Both the position numbers and the translations under genes were made by a program. A stretch of 64,000 nt of DNA from Lacrimispora sphenoides. Its GTDB lineage: Bacteria > Bacillota > Clostridia > Lachnospirales > Lachnospiraceae. Under the pieces are notes generated by a model, which did no database searches, was not told where the DNA came from, and worked only from the letters and a program-made list of their open reading frames with translations. Positions within the stretch are counted from its first letter, which is position 1. Each line of letters opens with the position of its first letter. This document shows positions 28,577-37,671 of this stretch, in pieces. The stretch covers positions 372,001-436,000 of the forward strand of contig NZ_FOIP01000001.1 in the NCBI RefSeq assembly GCF_900105215.1, read 5' to 3'.

Positions 28577-30380
28577 CTAATTTCAGTACGCTCATAAATG
28601 CCTTTTGCGGTATCTCTACATTACCGACCTGGCGCATACGTTTTTTACCTTCCTTCTGCTTTTCAAGAAGTTTCTTCTTACGGGAAATATCGCCGCCATA
28701 ACATTTGGCCAAAACGTCCTTTCTCATGGCTTTTACTGTCTCGCGGGCAATGATCTTGCCGCCGATAGCCGCCTGGATGGGGATCTCAAAAAGCTGTCTG
28801 GGGATCTCATCCTTAAGCTTCTCGCACATTCTCCGTCCCCTGTCATAGGCAGATAACGCATGGACGATAAAGGAAAGGGCATCCACTTCTTCCTTGTTTA
28901 CCAGAATGTCCAGCTTCACAAGTTCTGACCTCTGGTAGCCCTTTAATTCATAATCAAAAGACGCATAACCCTTGGAGCGGGATTTTAAGGCATCAAAGAA
29001 ATCGTAAATGATCTCGTTTAAAGGAAGCTCATATCTTAAAAGTGCCCTGGTAGCTTCCATGTATTCCATGCCCAGATACACGCCCCGCCTTTCCTGGCAC
29101 AGGGTCATGATGGCGCCTACAAATTCCGTGGTCACCATGATCTCAGCGCTGACAATTGGTTCTTCCATATATTCAATTTCCGTTGGATCAGGCAGGTTGG
29201 AAGGGTTAGTCAGCTCCAACTTCTCACCGTTCTTTTTATAAACATGATAAACAACGCCGGGTGCCGTTGTTACCAGATCCAGATTATATTCCCGTTCCAG
29301 GCGCTCTTGAATGACCTCAAGATGAAGGAGACCTAAAAATCCGCATCGGAAACCAAAGCCAAGGGCAAGAGAAGTCTCCGGCTCAAAGAACAGGGAAGCA
29401 TCATTAAGCTGAAGCTTTTCCAAAGCGTCCCGCAGATCATTATAACGGGCTCCATCCGCAGGATACAGGCCGCAGTAAACCATGGAAGTTACTTTCTTAT
29501 AGCCTGAAAGAGGTTCCTTACAAGGCCGGTCCGCATTGGTAATGGTATCACCCACAGCGGTTTCTTTTACATTCTTTATGCTGGCTGTCAGATACCCTAC
29601 CATACCGGCGCTTAGCGACTCGCACGGAAGGAACTGGCCTGCGCCGAAATAGCCGACCTCCACCACCTCTTCTATTGCTCCGGTAGCCATCATGCGCACC
29701 CTGTCGCCTTTTTTTACCGTTCCCTCCTTAATACGGAAGAAAACGATGACGCCTTTATAGGAATCATAAAGAGAGTCGAAAATCAGGGCCTGGAGGGGAG
29801 CTTCAGGGTCTCCCTTTGGAGCCGGGATCTTTTCAACAATTGCATCCAGGACTGCTTCTACATTTTGCCCTGTTTTTGCAGAAATTCTGGGAGCATCATG
29901 GGCTTCAATCCCGATGACATCTTCGATCTCCATCATCACACGCTCCGGTTCCGCGCTTGGAAGATCGATTTTATTTAATACCGGAAATACGTCAAGATTG
30001 TGATCCAGTGCCATATAGACATTCGCCAGTGTCTGCGCCTCGATTCCCTGGGAAGCATCCACAACCAGGATGGCTCCGTCACAGGCTGCAAGGCTTCGGG
30101 AAACCTCATAGTTAAAGTCCACGTGACCTGGAGTGTCAATCATGTTAAAAATGTATTCTTCGCCATTCCCGGCCTTGTAAACGGTCCGGACTGCCTGGGC
30201 TTTAATGGTAATTCCCCGCTCCCGTTCCAAATCCATATTATCAAGCACCTGGGATTGCATTTCCCTGCTGGTGAGCAAACCTGTCTTCTCTATGATCCTG
30301 TCTGCAAGGGTTGACTTTCCATGATCAATATGAGCGATAATACAAAAGTTGCGTATCTTATTCTGCTGGGCAGCTGCCAT
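28566..30380 (-). CDS. lepA: Elongation factor 4 (LepA)
   Basis: Ribosome-bound GTPase that back-translocates or remodels stalled ribosomes. I start at the ATG at 30380 (GAGGAA upstream), giving 604 aa, the usual length. The longer reading to 30443 adds an unrelated 21 residues. G motifs are AHIDHGKST (G1), DTPGH (G3) and NKIDLP (G4). The LepA-specific C-terminal domain ends with the tail [12 protein letters not shown]. It is first in the operon with hemW. Confidence 0.97.
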   Translation of the reverse strand: MAAAQQNKIRNFCIIAHIDHGKSTLADRIIEKTGLLTSREMQSQVLDNMDLERERGITIKAQAVRTVYKAGNGEEYIFNMIDTPGHVDFNYEVSRSLAACDGAILVVDASQGIEAQTLANVYMALDHNLDVFPVLNKIDLPSAEPERVMMEIEDVIGIEAHDAPRISAKTGQNVEAVLDAIVEKIPAPKGDPEAPLQALIFDSLYDSYKGVIVFFRIKEGTVKKGDRVRMMATGAIEEVVEVGYFGAGQFLPCESLSAGMVGYLTASIKNVKETAVGDTITNADRPCKEPLSGYKKVTSMVYCGLYPADGARYNDLRDALEKLQLNDASLFFEPETSLALGFGFRCGFLGLLHLEVIQERLEREYNLDLVTTAPGVVYHVYKKNGEKLELTNPSNLPDPTEIEYMEEPIVSAEIMVTTEFVGAIMTLCQERRGVYLGMEYMEATRALLRYELPLNEIIYDFFDALKSRSKGYASFDYELKGYQRSELVKLDILVNKEEVDALSFIVHALSAYDRGRRMCEKLKDEIPRQLFEIPIQAAIGGKIIARETVKAMRKDVLAKCYGGDISRKKKLLEKQKEGKKRMRQVGNVEIPQKAFMSVLKLDDE

Positions 30381-30473
30381 ATAGTTAATTCCTCTTTTCT
30401 GATGTTTCTGGTGTTTTCCGGCCAGGCCCATCCCTAAGGGCACAATCCGCCAGATTACTATGATATCTTTAAA

Positions 30474-30502
30474 AATATACCATTAAAATTACCGATTGTC
30501 CA
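30474..30502 (-). promoter_or_regulatory. Promoter of lepA-hemW
   Basis: On the minus strand TGGACA (30497-30502), 17 bp, TATATT (30474-30479), about 95 bp before the lepA ATG. Confidence 0.78.
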
Positions 30503-30543
30503 CTGTGAAAGCGTTGAATTTCCTTGTAATTCCGTTGAAATAG

Positions 30544-30573
30544 CAAGGATGATAGCTTGGTTTGCTATCCTTG
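30544..30573. other. Hairpin upstream of the lepA promoter
   Basis: CAAGGAT..AGC (30544-30556) pairs with GCTATCCTTG (30564-30573) with a 3-nt bulge. It has no U-run and its function is not apparent. The rest of 30503-30620 shows nothing I can name. Confidence 0.35.
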
Positions 30574-30620
30574 GCAAAAATAGTAGTATCATAGTGTTAC
30601 TAAAATGACATCACTTTCAC

Positions 30621-30649
30621 TTGCAAATACAGTAACTATGTATTAGAAT
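30621..30649 (+). promoter_or_regulatory. Promoter of the putative antitoxin RNA
   Basis: TTGCAA (30621-30626), a 17-bp spacer and TAGAAT (30644-30649) on the plus strand, opposite to the toxin gene. Confidence 0.6.
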
Positions 30650-30655
30650 AATATT

Positions 30656-30749
30656 AAAGAAACAACCGCCCCAATACAAGGGGTTGGCCAAATACTCAGA
30701 ATAGAAACTCCACCCTTTTCACTCGCCAAAGTTTACAAGGGTGGTTTTT
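30656..30749 (+). ncRNA. Putative type I antitoxin RNA (RatA-like arrangement)
   Basis: A transcript of about 94 nt is predicted from the promoter at 30621-30649 to a terminator whose arms CCACCCTT (30710-30717) and AAGGGTGG (30737-30744) precede TTTTTC. It contains a second hairpin around CCCC/GGGG (30670-30683). It runs opposite to the 3' untranslated region of the toxin at 30783-30866, as RatA does to txpA. The same CCCC/GGGG hairpin read on the minus strand is followed by GTTTCTTT and could end the toxin mRNA, so the overlap would cover the whole RNA. Start and end are predictions. Confidence 0.55.
30710..30749 (+). terminator. Terminator of the putative antitoxin RNA
   Basis: An 8-bp perfect stem CCACCCTT/AAGGGTGG followed by TTTTTC on the plus strand. 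Confidence 0.85.
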
Positions 30750-30782
30750 CTATGCCCATTTCTGGGACTTTATAGAAAAACG

Positions 30783-30866
30783 CTACTTACAATTATAAAA
30801 AATAAAGGTAAGCAATGCTAAAATGAATGTACCAAAAGCCATAAGGTCTTTAGATTCGTACTTCAT
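30783..30866 (-). CDS. Small hydrophobic peptide, holin-like type I toxin (TxpA/BsrE family)
   Basis: A 27-aa peptide, MKYESKDLMAFGTFILALLT followed by FIFYNCK. It fits the TxpA/BsrG/BsrE type: a short polar N-terminus, then LM.FGTFILALLTFI as a single membrane helix, as in the Bacillus subtilis type I toxins. The ATG at 30866 has an excellent ribosome site, GGGAGGTG, 6-7 nt upstream. It sits alone between lepA and spoIIP. The toxin would insert in the membrane when the antisense RNA is lost. Family assignment is by eye from the motif; toxicity is inferred. Confidence 0.75.
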   Translation of the reverse strand: MKYESKDLMAFGTFILALLTFIFYNCK

Positions 30867-31097
30867 CCGCACCACCTCCCATCTATGTAATAATGGAAGG
30901 CCAACACCCTTGCAGTGACACGATTGTTTCATGCCATTATGGTAACATATCCCATTTCAATCTGCAAATACTTTCCTGGCAACAAATTGATGGATACCTA
31001 TATTCTGCTATATCTTTAATAAACTATACAGAAAAAAGGTTACTAAATAAGTGGGGCAGCAGAAAAATTGTCGTATCAATTTTTTTTATTTCATAAT

Positions 31098-31138
31098 AAA
31101 GCAGAGAATACCTGGCATCTAAGCGGGTTCCCTGCTTT
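31098..31138 (-). terminator. Terminator-like hairpin after spoIIP
   Basis: AAAGCAG (31098-31104) pairs with CTGCTTT (31132-31138), extended by a further four pairs including a G-U. On the minus strand it is followed by ATTATG and then an A-rich run, so termination strength is uncertain. Confidence 0.55.
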
Positions 31139-31161
31139 AATGTATTTATATATACAATTAT

Positions 31162-32601
31162 TTAATTACCTTGCAACACCATATCCAAAATTTCTGACAG
31201 AGGTTCCATGGCGTTTAACGCTTCCTGGTATGTATTGGTTTGGGCACCTACTTCAATCAGGGCTGACCTGGCTCTCAAGTGCAGGTTATACCGAAGTCCT
31301 TTTAAGTATATTTTCCGGGTCAGATTTGGAAAATAGGCTGCAGCGTCAAGCTGCATCTGTAAGCTGAAAGCAAGATTCTGCGTTCGATAAGGATTGGGAA
31401 GATACTCAATAGGCCCTTTTGGTGTCTGGCTGACCCCATTAAAAAACATAATGGGTGCAGTGGGTTTCCCGTTGACCTGGTTCACCATATGCAGATTCTC
31501 ATTTACCCCATCCCGGTGAACATCCAGTATCACCTCTATCGAAGGGTTCTTCTGGAGGATTTCTGTAATGCCATCCAGGGCATAAGTATATGCTTTGTTT
31601 CTATCAAGCTTTCCGTTTTGCAAATCGTAAACCGAAGTATCATGAAGCACATTGTAGCCCTTTTTGGTCAAAAGCTCTGTAAGATAGTTTCCGATTCCCA
31701 CCACGGTCGCATTGGGATTATTCGGCCCGTGGTCCGAAAATTCCTCCTGGGAATGGGTATGGTAAATGAGGATCTGTGGTTTGTCGTTTCCACCCTCCAG
31801 GGTAAAATCCTTAGAAAGGAACTCATCCGCCTTCATTAAATCCCTGCCGGCCGTTGTGGAGGTATGGATACTGTAAAAATGCTGGATGAGGAAGTCATAG
31901 TCAGCCAGTTGTTCCTTGCGGTATACGGCCCCTGCGATCGGCCATAAAGTGCTGGACGCACAGGTCATGGCAGGGTCCTTATCCGCAGTAAGTGTACTTT
32001 CTTTATCAGCTTTTGCCGCCTGATCAGTCTCTGCTGTTTGATTTTGTTCCGGTACCTGATTGGCTGTCGTATCCCCACCAGCCGGCGGCTGCTCTGCCGG
32101 CTGTGTCTTATGGGTTCCGGCATTGATGCTTCCGTCTTCTCCGCTTTCCTCTCCGCCGTCATATAAAAGGAAACTATGTTCCTCATAAAACTTTCCACTT
32201 TCTAAATATCCTTCATAGGCCGGGTCCATTTCTCCATGATTCGTTTCCGTTTTGCCACTGCCGCCATACCGGTAAAGCGGTGACTGACTGAAAAGAATAT
32301 CACAGAGAACATTTATCATGGATTTTTCATGGGTTCCGGACAGAATACTGTTTTGATCACTCTCATCCCATGTTGCGGCCGGATACTGCAGCCTCCAGAT
32401 ATAGGAAATCCCAAAGCCGGCCCCTTCTTTCGCCCAATTTTCCACTTTATGTGGATCCGCCTTTTTTCTCACTTCTGAAACTTCTTTTATGCTGAGAAGA
32501 ACGGCCAGAACCAGGCTTATGATGATCATCATTTTTCTTATATACCAGTTAATACCCTTGTTTCTTCGCCTCATAACCGCCTTCCTGCATAGATTATTCA
32601 T
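31162..32601 (-). CDS. spoIIP: Stage II sporulation protein P (SpoIIP)
   Basis: Peptidoglycan amidase/endopeptidase of the DMP engulfment complex, acting at the septum between mother cell and forespore. 479 aa from the ATG at 32601. An ATG at 32574 (MRRRNKG) has a better ribosome site, AGGAAGGCGG, and may be the true start. One membrane anchor (MMIIISLVLAVLLSI), a long variable Gln/Ala/Thr-rich linker, then the catalytic domain with metal-binding motifs IYHTHSQEEF and ILDVHRDG and the conserved end LIEVGAQTNTYQEA. It follows gpr by 30 bp, as in other spore formers. Confidence 0.95.
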   Translation of the reverse strand: MNNLCRKAVMRRRNKGINWYIRKMMIIISLVLAVLLSIKEVSEVRKKADPHKVENWAKEGAGFGISYIWRLQYPAATWDESDQNSILSGTHEKSMINVLCDILFSQSPLYRYGGSGKTETNHGEMDPAYEGYLESGKFYEEHSFLLYDGGEESGEDGSINAGTHKTQPAEQPPAGGDTTANQVPEQNQTAETDQAAKADKESTLTADKDPAMTCASSTLWPIAGAVYRKEQLADYDFLIQHFYSIHTSTTAGRDLMKADEFLSKDFTLEGGNDKPQILIYHTHSQEEFSDHGPNNPNATVVGIGNYLTELLTKKGYNVLHDTSVYDLQNGKLDRNKAYTYALDGITEILQKNPSIEVILDVHRDGVNENLHMVNQVNGKPTAPIMFFNGVSQTPKGPIEYLPNPYRTQNLAFSLQMQLDAAAYFPNLTRKIYLKGLRYNLHLRARSALIEVGAQTNTYQEALNAMEPLSEILDMVLQGN

Positions 32602-32630
32602 AATATCCTATGCAGAATGCCTGCCATTTA

Positions 32631-33608
32631 CTACGAATCTTCCTGTCCCAAAAATGCCAGATGAATTCCTTCCGAGATGGTAAAGCTAAGTTCCTTTACC
32701 GTTTCATCAATATCCGGAGGTGTTACATACATTGGTCCGAATTCCGGTTCCAGCAATTCCCGGATAAGATCATACTGCTCATCCGAGTTCAGTTTACCGA
32801 TGAAATCTCCCATTCCCTTTGTTTCCATGCTTTCTGAAAGAGCGCCAATCATGGCGGAAACCGTATCATGGACAATAGCCGCCGCCCCTACAACGGTGGG
32901 CACTCCAATGGCCATGACCGGCACGCCAAGGCTTTCCAACGTAAGGCTGTGTCTGTGATTGCCCACTCCAGAACCTGGGTGGATTCCCGTATTCGTAAGC
33001 TGAATGGTAGTTCCAAGCCGCTTTACGCTTCTGGCTGCCAGCGCATCAATGGCAATGATGAGATCCGGCTCAGTTTCTTTAATAATTCCTTTTAAAATCT
33101 CGGCACTTTCCATTCCTGTCTGAGCCATGACTCCCGGAACGATACCGCTGATAATTGGCATGGTTCTTCCCTTCCAGAAATCATCTCCGTACTGGATCTT
33201 CAGATGCCTTGTTACCTGGAGATTATTTAAAACTCTGGGGCCAAGGGAGTCCGGCGTTACGGATGAATTGCCAAGCCCTGCCACCAAAACATGAAAATTG
33301 GGTTTCCGGTAATCCTTTCCTGCAAGGAGGCGTTCGATCTGGTTTGCCAGCTCCTCCGATACTTCTCTGTGATAATCTTCGTCTTTCATGGAAAGCTCAT
33401 CGGCCTCCAGGGTAATATAGGTCCCAATGGGTTTTCCCATGGCCTTTGAGCCTTTTTCGTCAAGAATTTTTACCTCAGTCATCTTTATGTGACTGTCTGA
33501 TCGATGCCACTCACGCAGAGACACACCTGATATCTCACCGCCATCACCCGGGAAACTCTCTCTTTCTTCTACTGCAAGGTCTGTACGCACTGTAAATGTG
33601 TTTTCCAT
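32631..33608 (-). CDS. gpr: Germination protease (Gpr)
   Basis: Protease made in the forespore as a zymogen; degrades small acid-soluble spore proteins at germination. 325 aa from the ATG at 33608 (AAAGGTGG upstream); a GTG at 33617 is in frame. The N-terminal motif FTVRTDLAVEERE is the usual propeptide/SASP-like cleavage region. The core has VAGLGNSSVTPDSLGPRV, IAIDALAARSVKRLGTT and GIHPGSGVGNHR. It pairs with spoIIP downstream and diverges from rpsT. Forespore (sigma-F/G) control is expected for the family, but I could not identify the promoter with confidence. Confidence 0.96.
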   Translation of the reverse strand: MENTFTVRTDLAVEERESFPGDGGEISGVSLREWHRSDSHIKMTEVKILDEKGSKAMGKPIGTYITLEADELSMKDEDYHREVSEELANQIERLLAGKDYRKPNFHVLVAGLGNSSVTPDSLGPRVLNNLQVTRHLKIQYGDDFWKGRTMPIISGIVPGVMAQTGMESAEILKGIIKETEPDLIIAIDALAARSVKRLGTTIQLTNTGIHPGSGVGNHRHSLTLESLGVPVMAIGVPTVVGAAAIVHDTVSAMIGALSESMETKGMGDFIGKLNSDEQYDLIRELLEPEFGPMYVTPPDIDETVKELSFTISEGIHLAFLGQEDS

Positions 33609-33717
33609 TTTTACCACCTTTCCTCTTTATTACTCATGCTTTTTGGGCATAAAGGCATGCCTGTATGGCTTTCCAGCATTTCTAAGGTATTTTCTGCAAA
33701 AATACGGGAATTATGTA

Positions 33718-33746
33718 TTGACATCTGCGTCGAAATTCGTTAGAAT
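33718..33746 (+). promoter_or_regulatory. Promoter of rpsT
   Basis: TTGACA (33718-33723), 17 bp, TAGAAT (33741-33746). Confidence 0.88.
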
Positions 33747-33836
33747 ACAAAGGTATGTTTACATTGAACTGTCCGTGTCCAGGCTTTGATGCAAAACAAA
33801 GAATAATCATATATCATATTATTGGAGGTGTACCGA

Positions 33837-34100
33837 TTGGCTAACATTAAATCTGCAAAAAAGAGAATTTTAGTAAACGAAACAAAGGCTGCAAGAAATA
33901 AAGCGATCAGATCCAAAGTGAAAACATCTATCAAGAAGGTAGAGGCTGCTATCGTTGCCGGTGACAAGGCTGCTGCACAGGCAATTTTAGTAAACGCTAT
34001 CTCAGAGATCGATAAGGCTACTACTAAGGGCGTATATCATAAGAATACCGCTTCCAGAAAAGTATCCAGAATCTCAAAAGCTGTAAACACAATGGCTTAA
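33837..34100 (+). CDS. rpsT: 30S ribosomal protein S20
   Basis: An 87-aa basic protein that binds 16S rRNA early in 30S assembly. It starts with TTG at 33837, set by GGAGGTG 6 nt upstream and the canonical beginning MANIKSAKKR. Composition is Lys/Ala-rich and helical throughout, ending SRKVSRISKAVNTMA. It is the only plus-strand gene of the conserved core here and is monocistronic, with a strong promoter and terminator. In the usual gene order holA lies next to it; here about 29 kb separates them. Confidence 0.97.
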   Translation: MANIKSAKKRILVNETKAARNKAIRSKVKTSIKKVEAAIVAGDKAAAQAILVNAISEIDKATTKGVYHKNTASRKVSRISKAVNTMA

Positions 34101-34119
34101 TTCATAGAACAGACTTTTA

Positions 34120-34154
34120 TCCCATTCGGAATAACCCACTGAATGGGATTTTTT
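34120..34154 (+). terminator. rpsT terminator
   Basis: TCCCATTC (34120-34127) pairs with GAATGGGA (34141-34148), followed by TTTTTT. Confidence 0.95.
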
Positions 34155-34164
34155 GTGCAGTTTT

Positions 34165-34213
34165 AAGGCTTTTGCAGAATAGTCTCACGCAGAACTATTT
34201 TGCAAAAGCCTTT
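34165..34213 (+). terminator. Second hairpin between rpsT and the GH13 gene
   Basis: AAGGCTTTTGCA (34165-34176) pairs with TGCAAAAGCCTT (34201-34212), with an inner AATAGT/ACTATT stem. The U-run (TTTATTTAT) is on the plus side. It may also end the oncoming alpha-glucoside transcript. Confidence 0.72.
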
Positions 34214-34268
34214 TTATTTATAGTCAATTGGATATTCGCGATCTGCAACCCTACTTGATGAGGTTAAA

Positions 34269-35927
34269 CTATTGATAAATCACAAACCCTTCATAAGGTT
34301 TCAGTTCTCCGCTTATTCTCTCCGTTGTATCATAATTGCTGATCAAAACGGTTCCTGATTCAAATTCCTCTGGAATGCTGTAATTTAGCGTCCGTCCGCT
34401 GAAGCTGCATACGACCAGCAGCTTCCTGTCTCCCAAGGTCCTCACGTAGGCATAGATATCCGGATCATCGGGAAGCAGCAGCTCGTAACTGCCATAAACG
34501 ATGATCTCATATTCATGGCGCAGAGCGATCAATTGTTTATAATAATGAAATACAGAAGTCTTTCGTTCCACCTGTTCTTTGGCATTGATGCTTTCATAAT
34601 TGGGATTTACCATGATCCACGGGGTGGCTTCTGAAAATCCGGCATTCACACTTGTATCCCACTGCATAGGGGTCCTCGCATTGTCCCGGCTCTTATACCT
34701 TAAAAACTTCATCATTTCCTCTTGGGTGAAAATTCCTTTTTCTGTCAGCTCATAGAAGGCATTTATGCTATCCAGATCCCGAAAATCATGGATGGTTTCA
34801 AAGGGGACATTGGTCATTCCCAGTTCCTCTCCCTGATACACATAAGGAGTTCCCTGCATCATATGGAGGCAGGTGGCAAGCATCTTCGCTGAGCGTTCCC
34901 GGTATTCCTCACAGTCGCTTCCAAAACGGGAAACAACTCTTGGCTGGTCATGATTATCCCAGAACAGGCTGTTCCAGGCAATTCCCTCAAGCCCTTTCTG
35001 CCATTTTGTCATAATGGCTTTAAGATCCGGAAGATGCAGCTTCTTATCCGTCCATTTGTTGTCAGGATCCCCATCCACATCCATATGCTCAAACTGGAAT
35101 ACCATGTTAAGTTCACTTCCATCAGAGGATGCGTACCCGGCCGCTTCCTCAAGAGTCACGCCGGAGCACTCTCCTACTGTCATGATATCGTAGCCGGATA
35201 AAACCTCCCGGTTCATTTCCTTTAAATATTCGTGAACATTTGGTCCGTTGGCAGAAACATTAAAGCTGGCATATCCATTGATCATGGCCGGACCGTCGGG
35301 AAGCCCCTCCCGCTTGGAAATCAGGCTGATCACATCCATGCGGAATCCGTCAATGCCCTTATCCAGCCACCATTTCATCATATCGTAAACCTCTGTCCGG
35401 ACTTTCCCGTTATCCCAGTTTAAGTCAGGTTGTTTTTCGGAAAAAAGATGAAGGAAGTACTGGTCAGTTTCCTTATCATATTTCCATGCAGGTCCGGAAA
35501 AGCAGGATCCCCAGTTATTGGGTTCTTTTCCGTCTTTTCCATCTCTCCATATGTAATAATCCCGGTAAGGATTATCCTTTGATTTTCTGCTTTCTAAAAA
35601 CCATGGATGCTCATCTGAGGTGTGGTTTACCACAAGATCCATAACCAGTTTGATTCCCCGTTTATGCATCTCTTCTAAAAGTCTGTCAAAGTCCTCCATG
35701 GTACCAAATTCCTTCATGATGTCACGGTAATCACGGATATCATAGCCATTGTCATCGTTTGGCGAATCGTACACGGGAGACAGCCAGACCACATCGATTC
35801 CCAGTTCCTTTAAATAGTCCAGCTTGCTTATGATCCCCCCTATATCGCCGATCCCATCCCCATTGCTGTCGCAAAAGCTTCTGGGGTAAATTTGATATAC
35901 TACAGATTCCTTCCACCAAATTCTCAT
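34269..35927 (-). CDS. GH13 alpha-glucosidase (oligo-1,6-glucosidase type)
   Basis: Cytosolic glycosidase releasing glucose from short alpha-glucosides. I use the ATG at 35927 (AAAGGAG upstream), giving 552 aa; the longer reading adds 25 residues before the enzyme fold. (beta/alpha)8 barrel with VVWLSPVYDSP, region II GIDGFRMDVI (nucleophile Asp198), region III TVGEC (acid/base Glu253) and region IV FWDNHDQPR (Asp327). The signature QPDLNWDN is typical of subfamily 31. Val after the nucleophile favours alpha-1,6 linkages in known members, so isomalto-oligosaccharides are plausible; this is inference. Last gene of the LacI-controlled operon, 13 bp after the GH63-like gene. Confidence 0.93.
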   Translation of the reverse strand: MRIWWKESVVYQIYPRSFCDSNGDGIGDIGGIISKLDYLKELGIDVVWLSPVYDSPNDDNGYDIRDYRDIMKEFGTMEDFDRLLEEMHKRGIKLVMDLVVNHTSDEHPWFLESRKSKDNPYRDYYIWRDGKDGKEPNNWGSCFSGPAWKYDKETDQYFLHLFSEKQPDLNWDNGKVRTEVYDMMKWWLDKGIDGFRMDVISLISKREGLPDGPAMINGYASFNVSANGPNVHEYLKEMNREVLSGYDIMTVGECSGVTLEEAAGYASSDGSELNMVFQFEHMDVDGDPDNKWTDKKLHLPDLKAIMTKWQKGLEGIAWNSLFWDNHDQPRVVSRFGSDCEEYRERSAKMLATCLHMMQGTPYVYQGEELGMTNVPFETIHDFRDLDSINAFYELTEKGIFTQEEMMKFLRYKSRDNARTPMQWDTSVNAGFSEATPWIMVNPNYESINAKEQVERKTSVFHYYKQLIALRHEYEIIVYGSYELLLPDDPDIYAYVRTLGDRKLLVVCSFSGRTLNYSIPEEFESGTVLISNYDTTERISGELKPYEGFVIYQ

Positions 35928-35940
35928 AGTCTTCTCCTTT

Positions 35941-37659
35941 CTAATCCAATACATAATCACGCAGCAGAATAAGAAACACACTGGCTGTCCAGGTAAAGCC
36001 ATGATCCCTCAGGCCCCGCCCGTCCAGTGCACTGTAATTTTCATAAAATCCTTTATCAGCACAAAGTCTGCAGAAACGTTCTGCATAAAAACGTGCCTCT
36101 TTCTGTCTGCCGCACTGTTTTAAGGCATCCACCATAATCATGACAGCGGCTGGCCAGACCGCTCCCCGCCAGTATCCGTCTTCTTCAAACAGCATACTAT
36201 CCAAAGGCTCTGATGCAAACCCCCAGGGACCGGCCAGATGGCCTTTCTCTAAAAGTCCTGAAATCAGATTATCCCGAAGCTTCTCCGGAAGGCGTTCCCC
36301 AAGAATCAGGGGAAGATATAAAAGCAGGGAATCGGAAGTGACCACTTCCATCTCAGGGATCTTTACCGCTTCAAACCGGCCCTCTCTCACAAAATAGGCC
36401 AACAGCTTAGAGAGAAGATTCCCCCCCTTTACCTTCCACGCTTCAGCCTCTTGCTGCCAACCAAGCTGCCTTGCCGTATGCTCCAGAAACTCCATCTGCA
36501 ATACAAGCCAGGCCGATAAATCCGGCGACTGGACCGGCAAGCCCAGACGGAAAACGGTGGCATTGTCCCAGCCGGAATCATTGCCATGCTGGTAGGTGGG
36601 GATGCCGTTTTCCTCCACCCGGTAGGTCATCCACCAATCGGTAAAGGAGGCTACGGAATGGTACAGCCTCTCCTTTACTTCCCTGCCCGGATCATGGATC
36701 TGAAACATATTCTTTAGAATAAATCCCTGGACCGGCGGCTTTACAAAGGAGCGGATAATCGTCCTTGCCTGGTAAGCATCAGGGTATGTGCCATACTCAT
36801 CCTGTTGGTCCGCCATGGCTAAAAACTGGCCGTATGCCAGCTCCGGCTGGGACGAGACCAGGGCAAGGCCGTTAAAGGCATAATCCCAGCTCCATACCAG
36901 ATTCATCCAGTTTTTTGTCATGACCATTACCGGTCTTTTGATATAACCGGAAGGCTGGAGTACGGAATGCCACAAAACATAAGCTGCTTCCCTTCCGGCT
37001 TTTTCAAAAGCAGGATCTGTCCCCTTTAAACCGTTCATGATCCCTTTCTCAAACTCCAGATATTCCTCTTTTACCGTCTGACGGCACAGCGCATAACTCC
37101 CGTACTCTTTTTTCTGCGGACTTAATCCGGTAAGGGTGATCACGGCCAACAGCTCTCCCTCCTCCGGGCTTAGAAGAAGCTCCGTCCTGCTGCTTCCAAA
37201 GCCATTGTCCGGACATGCTAATTGATCCTTTGCCTTTCCTTTTCGCAGGGTCACGTGGAGGGCCATATCATCTCCTGCTATTTCAAAGCTTCCATCCATG
37301 TGTCCCATCACTCTGTCATAGGAACCCGCTTTAGTCTTTGTAATCAGGACCGAGCTGTTTGATTTCAAGAGAAACCCTTCCTCATCCCCAAAGCATATGG
37401 AGTATTCCCCTGTTTCAGACGTTACATCCAGTTCCCAGGGCGACATGGAAACTGCTATCGTCTCTTCCTGTTTCCCATCATCATTAACCGAAATGATGGG
37501 ATAAGTCTCCTGTTGGGAAAACGCGCCGTAAAGTACCCGCACCGCAATGTGGCCGTCAAATTCCTTCGTGCCATCCTGGGGATAGGAAAATGCCAAATAA
37601 GAGCCGTATCTGCTAAAAGGTACGGAGCGGATATCCAGTTGTCTCCTGTGTTCCTCCAT
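35941..37659 (-). CDS. GH63/MGH1-like (alpha/alpha)6 glycosidase
   Basis: A 572-aa protein without a signal peptide. The N-terminal ~210 residues form a beta-sandwich. The C-terminal part is an (alpha/alpha)6 barrel with motifs of GH63 and related mannosylglycerate/glucosidase families: VWSWDYAFNGLAL, GNDSGWDNATVF, DGYWRGAVWPA and LRDHGFTWTASVF. The conserved Asp in SWDYAF and GWDNA suggests an active inverting glycosidase. It probably attacks a glucoside imported by the adjacent ABC system. Substrate cannot be set from sequence. AAGGAGG precedes the ATG at 37659; it lies 12 bp after the GH65 gene. Confidence 0.8.
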   Translation of the reverse strand: MEEHRRQLDIRSVPFSRYGSYLAFSYPQDGTKEFDGHIAVRVLYGAFSQQETYPIISVNDDGKQEETIAVSMSPWELDVTSETGEYSICFGDEEGFLLKSNSSVLITKTKAGSYDRVMGHMDGSFEIAGDDMALHVTLRKGKAKDQLACPDNGFGSSRTELLLSPEEGELLAVITLTGLSPQKKEYGSYALCRQTVKEEYLEFEKGIMNGLKGTDPAFEKAGREAAYVLWHSVLQPSGYIKRPVMVMTKNWMNLVWSWDYAFNGLALVSSQPELAYGQFLAMADQQDEYGTYPDAYQARTIIRSFVKPPVQGFILKNMFQIHDPGREVKERLYHSVASFTDWWMTYRVEENGIPTYQHGNDSGWDNATVFRLGLPVQSPDLSAWLVLQMEFLEHTARQLGWQQEAEAWKVKGGNLLSKLLAYFVREGRFEAVKIPEMEVVTSDSLLLYLPLILGERLPEKLRDNLISGLLEKGHLAGPWGFASEPLDSMLFEEDGYWRGAVWPAAVMIMVDALKQCGRQKEARFYAERFCRLCADKGFYENYSALDGRGLRDHGFTWTASVFLILLRDYVLD

Positions 37660-37671
37660 CTGAATTCCTCC

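Noticed and set aside
30893..31096. 67-aa plus-strand open frame upstream of the toxin
   Set aside because: No ribosome site, no recognisable domain and composition like the surrounding AT-rich non-coding DNA.
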